64,000 nt of DNA from Taiwanofungus camphoratus. Its lineage: Eukaryota > Basidiomycota > Agaricomycetes > Polyporales > Taiwanofungaceae. The position numbers were made by a program, and so were the translations under genes. Positions within the stretch are counted from its first letter, which is position 1. Every line of letters starts with the position of its first letter. Positions 1-9,416 of this stretch are shown here, in pieces. The stretch lies in assembly GCA_003999685.1 (NCBI GenBank), contig CP021222.1, positions 1,922,001 to 1,986,000 of the forward strand, given 5' to 3'. Under the pieces are notes generated by a model. It was not told the origin of the DNA, made no database searches, and was given only the letters and a program-made list of their open reading frames with translations.

Positions 1-3000
1 GTGTGTATTTATTGGCAAGGCAATGTGTTCTTTTGAGCAAATTGGGAGGTATCGTAGAGATCGGCAGGAAGGCCGTCGCATTTCTCAACGGTTTTGGCAG
101 GCGCCTTCGAGAAGTAGAGGTTAGTTGTCCATGTTGATCTCTTCTACCAAGCCATTATCAACGTTCCTCAGGATACTCTCCCTCCCTTCTTCGTGGAGTC
201 GTGGACTTACTCATCAGCTTTAAGTGTCGTGGATCAGTGCGACTCTTGGGCCAGTCCTTTAGGACCAGGGAAGGCAACCTTGGCCAGCTTTAATGCTACG
301 AAAGGAGAACTTCTGGAATTGGCGCGTCATCAGGTAAACTTACATTTATCCAGTGTGGAGATTGGTACTAACGAAGACAGCTTGACATAATTGGGATCAG
401 AGTTGGCCATCTACCATCACGGCCCCCCTTTTCGATTGCATTGCCAGCACCATTGCCTAGTCCCTCGATGAAGATGCCGCGGAAGCGAGCTTCACATAAG
501 ATATCCCGTACAGAGCTACTGTCAGCGCTTAACGACAAGGAAACATTCTATGATCTCTATGTCCAGGTTACAAATCGTGCCATAGAATTGTACGCGATTG
601 CCGGTAGACGCAAGTTCGCACTGAAATTGCACGGTAATCTTGCGGCTCTCGACGTGTACGTCAACTAAGCTCCTTCATCGAGCTATCCACTGAGTTGTCT
701 CTTCAGTTTCCGTGGCCGTTTACCCAATGCGCTGGAGACGTTCAAAAGTCTCCCAGCCCATTATGCACCGCATGGGTGGACGTCGCTTGAGTCGTTCATG
801 CGTACCCAAGCCTTGGCTGTGCACGCATCTACGGAGAAAGCTAAAGATGGTGAATGGATCCACATACTCCTCGAATTCCTGAGAGTGTATGTCGCAGACA
901 TGGGACGGGAACTACTGGCCGACGTAGATGACCACAACTCGTTCATCTCAGCGCTAATCTGTTCTCTCAAAGATGCGACGCGTGGATTACAGTCAGGTAT
1001 GTCCATCTAAAATGTGAAGGGCTCTTGCGAAGATGGACTCATCCCTCATTTTAATGGAACCATAGATCTGCTTTATTCTGATCATCCGGCGATATCGGTT
1101 GTTGTCTCTAACAGCGAGGCGCGATTGGCCGGGTCGCAAGATGGCGCGCTACTGGATGTCTACGTAAACAATCGTTTGCCTTGTGTGAGTATGACTTATC
1201 TGTAATACGTCCTAAGCACTGATGGATAATATAGGAAGTTCCCATTGATGATATCATTGTGCGATTGGTTGGCCGAGAAGGGATCCAGCTCTCATTTACA
1301 GCAAATGTTGCATCCTTAAGACCCGGATCCAACATGTTAACACTATTCTGTCCGGTCAGTGCCTCCGAAGGTCTCAGCTGGACGATGGGCTTACTCCGCT
1401 TTATTGACTGTAGTCGTCAACACTAGGAACATACGCTTGTCAATTGAGTCAGATCAAGATGTCTCGCCTCATTTTCGAATGGAAAGCTCCTAATGTACCT
1501 CCCACGACAAAGAATCTACGGGTCAAGGAGTTGCCGCGGCTCGTGAAAATACCGAAAGACCTTCAAGCACTTGATGTGTGCCTTCGTCAACCTCAACGTA
1601 GTGCGTGTGTTCAGTGGCATTTGTCTCCGCGACAATCTCATCAATAATCAGTTGAAATCGGTACTGCTCCAAGGGTCATGGTCATACTTCGAACTGGCAG
1701 AAATGATGTTTCTAGAGCCAGTCTGAGGCTATCAGCACCCTCTGGGATACAATTCAAATTCACGGAGACTACATTCCACGGCGAAGGTAAGTGTGGAACA
1801 TCTAGAGTCAAATTTTGCTTCACTCAGCATCTAGGGTATGGTACTCTCCAGGCAACCGACGAATCTATTACTCTTTTCGACATAGGGAAAGAGAAGACCG
1901 TTGTCATCTCACTTCCTCACTCTGATGCCTCAGTATATCACTTCATGGTGAGTCTCATCATCACGAACACGGAAAAGTGTGAGGTAATACTTTGTCAGAG
2001 GGTCAATATTACGATTGAATACGTTACGGCTCCCGATCCGAGACTCACCAGAGCGCTTAAATTGACAAAGGTTGTTGCTACTTCGTTGCCAGTGGCAATC
2101 AATGTTGAAGACTTCTTCCGTGGTACACGGTAGGTGCCTGTCTCTATTCCCTCTCTGACTTTGTTGAGAGTTTTCTTAGGCTATTCACGCGGTTCACGCT
2201 TTCGACAACGTCTCATCAGCACATAAGAATCCGTTCTACTCATCTGCGGCATTCAAAGCAGGATCCAGACGGCATCAAAATTACGGAATGTGTGTTACAG
2301 AAGCCGGCCATCACTGTATGGTGTTACAAGTCTGCTAGTAATTGTTTTACTGATGATAAAGCACAGACGGTCACCCCAACGCAACCCGGAAAGTTTTTGT
2401 TTCAGCTCGACTCAATGCGAGGACGATGTAGGAACTGTTATTTATGGGTCACGTTCTGTCTCACATATCCTTGGTAGCGCGTGAACCTCTACATCTCCAG
2501 ATTACCTATCGGGTACTCAGAGAAGGCAATTCTGCAATTCCTACTTATCAAGCCCTATTTGCTCACTACACTCGTACCACACGCTTACAGAAGTAGAGTC
2601 CTTGATTGATGTCGCAGTCGGAGAGCTTATAACCCATTTACCGTCCCTACGGCCTCACCGCGACGTTCTCATCGATAAACTAGTGCAAGCGCTCGAGAGT
2701 AACGCGAAGTGGGTCGAATTATATAATGTTACTGGGGAACTTATGGTCCCTGAAATTCCTGATGAAGAGGGAGAGATTGGCATGGGCTTGAATAGATTGA
2801 AAGAGGTTTGCAGATGATATTAGTTAATTAAACTTGATCTTACTTTTTGTTTGCAGATTATGGGACGTAGAGGAGCTGGTGATCTCTCATATGGGCAATG
2901 GCGTGAAATAGTAATACCAGTCGATGTGCCTCAGACACATGTGAGTTTTGTTATTCTTTGTTCACGTATCCTTCTTCATCTTGTGCTGGTCTCCGTTATA

Positions 3001-3532
3001 GATCCTAGCTGCTGCCTGTTTACGGATCCTTCATAACGCGTTCTCTACCGAAACGTCGTCGAGCAGATTGTTCCCTCTTTTTGCCGGCCAACCGATATCG
3101 GCAGTAGTCACCGTCACTACTTCATTTCACTGGGCACCGCTGGAAGATACGAACGCAAGTAGGTACTGGTTACGATACGATGTCGAGGATATGACACAGG
3201 ACTGGTTGGTTAGCGGTCGCAAAAGGGGCGAATTTCTTGCAAAAGTGCGTGCTCCCGACTTATGTAGTGGCTCCTAACCGTCTCTTTCGCAGGATGGGCA
3301 GACTTTCACTGTCCCCATTACTCTTATCGCCCTGCATCACGGGGAACTCTCTCTTCCAAACATTGGGGTCACTGCATTGCCACTTCCCGGAGAGCTGAAA
3401 ATGAGGACTTCCGTCATGCCAAGCTGTGAGACCTATCAAATGCACGGTGCAGAAAAAGTACTCGTATTACCTAGAGGTGGTCGAAGTACATTTGTTGTCA
3501 GCATGGGACAGGAGATTATAACAAATATATGA
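1..3532 (+). CDS. TRS130: TRAPP II complex subunit TRAPPC10/Trs130, 3' part (5' end outside window)
   Basis: Subunit of the TRAPP II tethering complex, which acts at the Golgi and in endosomal traffic as part of a Rab exchange factor. The reading frame enters from the left and is carried by many exons separated by introns of about 50-70 bp. Readable landmarks include a FNATKGELLELARHQ segment near 290-330, a SLPAHYAPHGWTSLESFM segment near 745-800, and a C-terminal stretch ending in AEKVLVLPRGGRSTFVVSMG (3450-3510). The last matches the conserved end of fungal Trs130. Splices I traced by eye (for example 360/393, 998/1066, 1173/1235) keep the frame, so the visible part looks intact. Stop TGA is at 3530-3532. 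The family assignment rests on remembered motifs; exact exon limits between 1340 and 3290 were not all resolved. Confidence 0.8.
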
Positions 3533-4092
3533 TTTTATATGATCTTTAGCTTCGTAACATCGACATGAGATCTCTCATGGACGGCCATGGATGATCGTAA
3601 GTAGGAGAGTATGTTTAGTCAGCACAGTATCACTTGACACTGGACGCCCTCGTTGATTAGGGTGTGTCTGCCGTGACGGAATTTCAACATGCATTGTCAT
3701 ATAGTATGTGCTGTCCGAGGTCAGGAGATGTGTACTCAGAGAGAAAAACCCATAGGCAAAAATCTCTCTTCATGTAAGACATATCGGTAGCACGTGGGGA
3801 GTGGTATGACTATTCCATTCGGAGTTGCCGATGCTCATCTGAAGGATGGGACCACTAGGACTTCATTGCACAGCACAAAAAACCTCACCGAGAAACTGTA
3901 TGAACAGATCCATAAATGTTGTATTTTCCGTATCATGGCCCACATGGTGTCCATACAAGACAGGGGAGTAGCACATTTGCAATAATATGGGAGTCCCACT
4001 GCCCCAGAATTTAGAAACAGTGCGAGCATATGCAACTCAAGCGGCATCACGTGAGTACCCCAGCGCCGCGGCGCGTCGTCAAATGTGTGACA
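3533..4092. other. Intergenic, no gene seen
   Basis: Sequence between the TRAPPC10 stop codon and the left target duplication of the LINE. Short open frames on both strands show no recognisable motif and no intron-linked continuation. Before the mobile block arrived this stretch was probably the spacer, with promoter, between TRAPPC10 and the CMR1/WDR76 gene now at 18471. Confidence 0.6.
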
Positions 4093-4106
4093 TGTAGACG
4101 CCAATT
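4093..4106. repeat. Left target-site duplication of the LINE
   Basis: The 14-mer tgtagacgccaatt lies directly against the poly-T tract (the LINE poly-A tail read on the plus strand). The same 14 bases recur at 18379-18392 beyond the other end. This defines the outer limits of the whole 14.3-kb mobile block. Confidence 0.85.
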
Positions 4107-4428
4107 TTTTTTTTTTTTTTAAATTTTATTTTAATTCCTCGGGTTTATACTCCATACGACGTAGGTACATGTAGAGTAATAATGATAGTAAGTGGGCATC
4201 CGCGCCCTCATGAGCGGCACACCTACAGTTTTCAGTGGCCTCGTTATGTGGCATGGGCATATAATCCGGCAAGGCCTGCAAAAGGAAGGGTACAGTCATC
4301 CAAAGGAAGCCATACCCGACCCCCGCCCGACCCGCTTTTCACGCTCTGTTGTGTTTACTCGGCCCGGTAATCCCGTTCCGTCAGTAAATCACTTAAGGAA
4401 CTGAGTGTAGCCCTACAGGTTTCAGGCC
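4107..4428 (-). other. LINE 3' untranslated region and A-tail
   Basis: It follows the stop of the LINE ORF and ends in at least 14 A residues (T on the plus strand, 4107-4120). No ORF or structural RNA was recognised in it. Confidence 0.6.
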
Positions 4429-5012
4429 TCAGTTATCGTTCGGATAGACGTGGGGGTCGTCGCGGATACTGGGTTCCGCTATCCCCTCGTCTATCCAATT
4501 ATGGTACATTTCAAACGCTTTTGCTTCAGCGTCGTACCACTCACAGAAATCCCGGTATTTTCCATCCAGGGCGGTGGTCATACCAGGATCTAGATGTCGG
4601 TCCGCATGGAACCGCTGCCAGGCCGCTTGTCTTCCGACAGTGTGGCACATAAGATGGGCACGAGTGAATGTCCTTGTGCGCGCAGCTTCAGCTTCAAGCA
4701 GAGATTCTGCCAGAATCTCCGCCCAATCAAAGGTGGAGACCATCGGGTTGAGCCGAAGGAACTCCATTATGTCATCCGGGGTCCATCCCCTTTGTTCAGG
4801 GGGCCCCATCAGAAGCGGATCACGAGGACCCTGTTGGCGCTTCGTTCTGATCCAGAATTGACAGTCGAAGAGCACATGTTCCCTGGTTTCCTCCGCTCCG
4901 CATAGGCAGAGGTGAGGGCCAGGGATATTGAACCGAGAGCGGTATTCACCGCCAGGGAAATGGTTGGTTAGCACACGACATACGCGTGCCACCTCCTTAT
5001 TGGACTTGCCGG
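4429..5012 (-). pseudogene. LINE ORF2 fragment: RT C-terminal zinc-binding region
   Basis: The translated fragment contains GKSNKEVARVCRVLTNHFPG followed by a Cys/His cluster (LCLCGAEETREHVLFDC). This matches the zf-RVT-like module that follows the reverse transcriptase in fungal and plant LINEs. The C-terminal tail is rich in charged and Trp residues and ends at 4429. The open frame continues about 70 bp further upstream (to 5082), but that part may belong to the adjacent 1.7-kb repeat rather than to the LINE. No RT catalytic motif is present anywhere in the block. Confidence 0.7.
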
Positions 5013-6808
5013 TGATGAGTCCCGTAGCCTCCTGGGCCCCGAATCGCGATTTCAGGAGCTTTCTGATCCCCCAACCGACCACTCTAAGACTCTCCTACAG
5101 CCTACGACAGGAGGGATAGGTTCCTATAATATTCCTAACGCCCCCTCTCCTTCCTAAACCCTCCTAACACCCTACGAAGTCTTGCGAAGTCACACGAGGT
5201 GCTACGAGATTTCGAATGCTAGACGCGAAGTCCCTAACTCCTGCTAAGTCCACTATCGGACACTGCCGGCCCTCCCATACTGTTCCATTGGATCTAGGTC
5301 CTATCTACAACGTCACTCATCCCGGGCTTAGCTAAGAAGTCTTAGCTAAGTCTCTCCTAGCTCTTGTGATTGCAGCTACCTCCGATAGGCTCCGAAACGG
5401 TCCGAAGTTCCGGAAATTGGACTTAGGAAGCCTTGTGCACCCCCATGGGTCTTGATCCTATGCCATAAGGTCATCCTAGGGCGTACCCATATGACCCTCC
5501 ACCCAGTTAGGACACCTCCTGCCCCGATTAGGCCAAGTCCCGCTGCTAAGAACTTTGTGCGCTCTTAGCCCGCTAAGATAGGTGATCACGGCGCATGGCT
5601 GCTCTCGGATAGTCATCCCGCCCTCGTGAATGAAGTTGGTCACCTTTCTACCGTTCGTAGTTCCCCTGTTTCAGTTCCTAATTAGTTCCTATCCCCCTCG
5701 TGTTCACTTCGGAGTCCATGCGTTTTAGGACACATTTCGGACTCGTAAGGATCACTTCGCGCAAGATTAGTTCACCTCACGCTCCCCTATTTAGTCAGAG
5801 GTAGTTTACTATGTACGCCAGAGACCCCTCAGTGTACGCTTCTCTCTTTGGAATACCAGTTCCTCTGTAGCTCCGATCTCAGGAAAGCGCCGCGAGTACA
5901 ACCTTAGGAACGGTCCCAAGGTCCCTAAGTCTCCACCCCAGCTCCGTTTCAGTACCTTTGAACTACGTCTACGCTCGCGATATATCTACGAACTACGTCT
6001 ACGCTCGCGATATATCTACGAACTACGTCTACGCTTCCCGAACTACGCACTACGATCTACGAAGTCGCCGTGACTTCGTGCCCTTCAGCACCTCTTATAG
6101 CACCTATCCGGTGGGCCTCCGCCTTAGTTATACCCTTAGGCTCACGTTGCGTCATCCCTACGTCCTACGAATAACCCTACAACTCCCCCATAGCCTTCAT
6201 TACAGGCTATAGTACATCTCTCTACGCCCTCGAACTCTCCGACCCACACCTCGAAGTCATCAGACACTTCAGAGCTTCCAGCAACCTCGTTCCCTCATTC
6301 CTATTCCAAGTATTAGCTCTCCGAACCATCCGACCTCTCCTACAAGTCTCCTACGCTAGCCAAACCTCGCCCACCTCGCTCTAACAAACCTCTAAGCCTT
6401 ACACCCTTTAGCTAACTCTAGCTAAAAGGACTTCGCAGCAGTCTCGTACCCTCTGCCGCTTAGTAGAAATTATAGTCCATTGGCTTATTGCCCCCTAACT
6501 CTATACAGCCTACGAAGTCAGCTCGCGCGATTTAGCTAAAACTTCGAAGGACTTCGCAGAATCTCGAAGGACTTCGCGTACTTCGGAGGGCCTCGCAAGG
6601 CCTTAGGGATAGTATAACACTTAGGAACAAGATCCTGTTGTGCAGGACCCTTGACCCCTTACTCCCCTACTTACAAAAACAAGACATACAGGTTTCCCGG
6701 TATCATACAGGTTGTAGCTCCTACCCTCACACCCTCACAGTTATCACACTACCCCACAGCCACGTTGCGGAGCACTCCCTAGGTACCAGGGTCCCCTAGG
6801 TCGTATCA
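5013..6808. repeat. 1.7-kb LTR-like repeat, left copy
   Basis: The element runs TGATGAG...CGTATCA, so its tips form a TGAT/ATCA inverted pair. A core of 1708 bp (5101-6808) recurs at exactly the same length at 16236-17943, and every stretch I compared was identical. It has no convincing ORF. It is dense in short motifs such as tacgaagtc and ttagctaa and contains a 30-bp tandem repeat (5960-6035). Ends, size and lack of coding capacity suggest a solo LTR or another non-autonomous LTR-type unit. It is flanked by ccgg (5009-5012) on one side and acgg on the other, so there is no exact target duplication. Alternative: the true left limit is 5101 and the preceding 90 bp is LINE sequence. Confidence 0.6.
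5960..6035. repeat. 30-bp tandem repeat, about 2.5 units
   Basis: Two full units and one partial unit starting gaactacgtctacgctcgcg sit head to tail inside the 1.7-kb repeat. The same array is present in the right copy at about 17095-17170. The open frame it produces (NYVYARDIST repeats) is a by-product of the repeat and is not claimed as a gene. Confidence 0.8.
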
Positions 6809-7377
6809 ACGGGAGCATGCAGCATCCCACCACAACTTTGAACGTTTGGATGGTCGTTTTACAGCCGAAAACTCCATCCATAGTCGTTGGAGGTCTCGCT
6901 CTAGGCGATCCCCCATTCTTTCAACGCCTTGGGCGCTGCTGAAGTGTGTAGGGTAATCAACGAATAGTTTCGCCGTTGCCGTCACGAATTGTTGGGCCGC
7001 GTCGCCGGTGCGAGGAATCCCCCGCACCGGTTCTGGCTCAACCTCAATCGGCATCTCCCACCGCAGGACCGCGTGGTCGCTGTTGTGACGATGTGACATG
7101 AGTACATGAAGGTCTTGGCCTTCATAGTACACTGGGTCGATCCACACCAAGTCTATGACTCCAGGTGTGAGAGCGATGTTGTGGGAACGCCAAGTGACTG
7201 GACCGTCCTGGGCATTCATCAAGACCAAATCAAGTTCGGCCTGGGCCAACTCGATGAGGCGATTGGAATCAGCGTAGTGCGGAGGCCGCACCCGAGATCC
7301 CGCAGCGCGTGTATCCCACAATGGGTGGCGGAGATTGAAATCCCCGCACATACACGCAATGGGTGGAAGCGCGTGTA
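6809..7377 (-). pseudogene. LINE endonuclease, C-terminal half
   Basis: Contains the endonuclease signature GDFNLRHPLWD, the late motif HNSDHAVLRWE (the catalytic SDH), and a linker ending KLWWDAACSR. That linker is typical of the junction between endonuclease and reverse transcriptase in LINE ORF2. The fragment is cut on one side by the Gypsy element (at 7378) and on the other by the 1.7-kb repeat. Its other half is at 15568-16202. Confidence 0.8.
7373..7377. repeat. Gypsy target-site duplication, left (gtgta)
   Basis: gtgta precedes the 5' LTR and recurs immediately after the 3' LTR at 15568-15572. An exact 5-bp duplication is the usual product of Ty3/Gypsy integrases. Confidence 0.9.
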
Positions 7378-7854
7378 TGAAACAATTTCTATTTCTTATC
7401 ATTACCACGGTCAGTGCTTACACATGGACTATTACCATACGGGCCCTGGATCGGCCCCACTTACGCATAGGACTCTGACTCATATCCGGGCCGCTTACCA
7501 CATTCCTCATCACTCATACGTATTGCTAATACGCCCGGATCGTACCACTATCTATTTACTCAGAGTCGTACCACATTTCGGACCTCCTGCCCTAGAGTAG
7601 TTCTTGGTCCGTGCTCACGATACGTACTTGTATATATAGCATGTATCTTAGCTTAGGTCGGACCTTAAGTCTGATCTTGTTACCACTATATTCGTGTCTT
7701 GTATCCTCTCGCTCACATCTGAGTGATACTCGCTCGAGTCTACGGACTTCACGACACTCGGTCTATATCGACCATAAGACCTCGCCACCTTCTATCGTGG
7801 TCAGGCCCTCACGTGTGAGGCAACGTCTAGGATCCAAGATACCAATTTGTATCA
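7378..7854 (+). repeat. Gypsy 5' LTR
   Basis: 477 bp, starting tgaaacaatttc and ending tttgtatca. It contains a TATA-like box at about 7631-7637. The start of the self-priming complement at 7666, about 30-35 bp downstream, is where the transcript (R region) would be expected to begin. It is nearly identical to the 3' LTR at 15091-15567. Confidence 0.92.
7631..7637 (+). promoter_or_regulatory. Candidate TATA box of the Gypsy LTR promoter
   Basis: tatatata-type sequence about 30-35 bp upstream of 7666. That spacing is normal for RNA polymerase II initiation and agrees with the 5' RNA end implied by the self-priming site. Confidence 0.55.
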
Positions 7855-7855
7855 A

Positions 7856-7868
7856 AAGATCAGACTTA
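7856..7868 (+). promoter_or_regulatory. Self-priming primer-binding site of the Gypsy element
   Basis: aagatcagactta begins two bases after the LTR. It is the exact reverse complement of taagtctgatctt at 7666-7678 inside the LTR, just where the transcript should start. No tRNA 3'-end complement (beginning TGG) is seen at the usual place. In Tf1 and sushi elements the folded 5' end of the mRNA is cleaved and primes minus-strand synthesis, and this layout fits that mechanism. Confidence 0.8.
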
Positions 7869-8304
7869 CGCTAAGCCGCCCCTAGTACCATCTAGCGGGC
7901 ATACATCCATTACCACGTCTTACCTCAGGACCGTTGATCCTGACTATTGGGGGTTACCTGCACGAGGAGAGGAACCACTTCTCTACGACATCGAACAACG
8001 AGTGTTCGTAGACGCGAACCGGAACCCGATCTATCCGAGATCACCGCTTACCTGGATTAGAACAACATCCAGACGACCAATCCAACAAGCACAGGCCAAC
8101 CTCGCTACTTACTTCCAGCGAAACCCTGTCGACGAAGGAAAAGACATCGCAATCTTATTCACGGGAGGGTCACAGGAATCCACACCTATCGAACCCATCC
8201 CCGAAGGCACGTTCACCGCCTCGACTTCTCGAACGCCCACACCCACTCCATCCTCATCCTCATCCACTCCTATAATATCCGCACCCACACCTCGACGAGT
8301 CACC

Positions 8305-9333
8305 ATGGCGACGATTGGGAACATGACACAACAGCAGCTGGAGGCACTCATCGCTCGCCTCCAGACCCAGCAGCAAGGGGCTCGAGCCCTCAAGCTCGAC
8401 ATTCCTGCGCCTGACCCCTTCACCGGGCAAGGGGAAGATCTGGATCGATTTATCCAGCGGGTGGAACATTACTTCACCGCCACGAACAACACCAACCTCA
8501 GCGACGACGCAAAGATCGCATTTACGGTCGCTCTCATGAAGGGAGGGCAAGACGCACGCATATGGCGTAACACGTTCTACGAACGAGCAGCGGGGGGTCA
8601 AGCACCTTACAGGACATGGGACCTGTTCAAGGGATCTCTCAAGTTGGCATTTCCCGAACACGAGGGAGTGCAGCGAGCACATCAGGTGCTCATGGAATTA
8701 CCAGCCAAGCAGCTGAACAAGAAAACGAGGGCCACTACCAAGATGTATGTGGAGAGATTCCGACTTCTGGCCGAAAAGGCGAAGTTGAAGGATGCGACCA
8801 TCGATGCGAATGGACAACGCACCGAGAACGACTACCCTACCCTCAGGGCGATATTCATCAAGGGGCTGGACCGACAGATCTATGCCACCTTAGCCGGAAG
8901 GGCCACATCCGAGAGGCCAGACACCATGGACAAATGGTACAGGGACGTCCTATCCTTGGACGCAATTTACAGGGGGATCGACCAGATCTCCAACGTCACC
9001 ACCTCAGTCGACTATGGGGAACCCATGGACGTCGACGCAGCCGTCACACGCCCTGCACGTACCTCTCCATCCACCCCTAATAGGAAGCAGTGGACGGATG
9101 GTTGCTCCTTGAACGAAAGCGAAAGGAAATACCACCGCAACAACAACCTATGCTTCTATTGCCATAATAGGGGACATTCGGCACGAGACTGTCGCAAGAA
9201 GGCGACAGCAATAACGAAGACCACACCCAAGGCGCAGGACTCGCGCCCCACGGACTATCGCTCTTACATCAAGAGCTTGTCGGCCGACGAAAAGAGAGAG
9301 GTCATGGAAGAATTGGCCACGGAGGATTTTTAA
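8305..9333 (+). CDS. gag: Gypsy gag (capsid and nucleocapsid)
   Basis: Gag-like protein with a retrotransposon capsid region (ALKLDIPAPDPFTGQGEDL through the YFTATNN segment) and one CCHC zinc knuckle, CFYCHNRGHSARDC, near the C-terminus. 8305 is the first in-frame ATG and has a good context (accATGg). The same frame stays open upstream through a Ser/Thr/Pro-rich stretch almost to the LTR, so a longer product from a non-ATG or processed start cannot be excluded. A fossil-type element gene, with no host role implied. Confidence 0.8.
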   Translation: MATIGNMTQQQLEALIARLQTQQQGARALKLDIPAPDPFTGQGEDLDRFIQRVEHYFTATNNTNLSDDAKIAFTVALMKGGQDARIWRNTFYERAAGGQAPYRTWDLFKGSLKLAFPEHEGVQRAHQVLMELPAKQLNKKTRATTKMYVERFRLLAEKAKLKDATIDANGQRTENDYPTLRAIFIKGLDRQIYATLAGRATSERPDTMDKWYRDVLSLDAIYRGIDQISNVTTSVDYGEPMDVDAAVTRPARTSPSTPNRKQWTDGCSLNESERKYHRNNNLCFYCHNRGHSARDCRKKATAITKTTPKAQDSRPTDYRSYIKSLSADEKREVMEELATEDF

Positions 9334-9416
9334 AGGGGCAGGGTGAGTCGACGCAACCACTGCCCATTTCAGTTTCACTGTCCCGTGTTGTACTAGTAGT
9401 CCGGAATGAAAGAGCT

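Noticed and set aside
5958-6212. 84-codon frame (NYVYARDIST repeats), present identically at 17093-17347
   Set aside because: Created by the 30-bp tandem repeat in the 1.7-kb element; two copies do not indicate selection because the whole element is identical.
4429-7408. Independent host genes encoding an endonuclease and a zinc-binding protein
   Set aside because: Both are parts of one minus-strand LINE bounded by a 14-bp target duplication and an A-tail.
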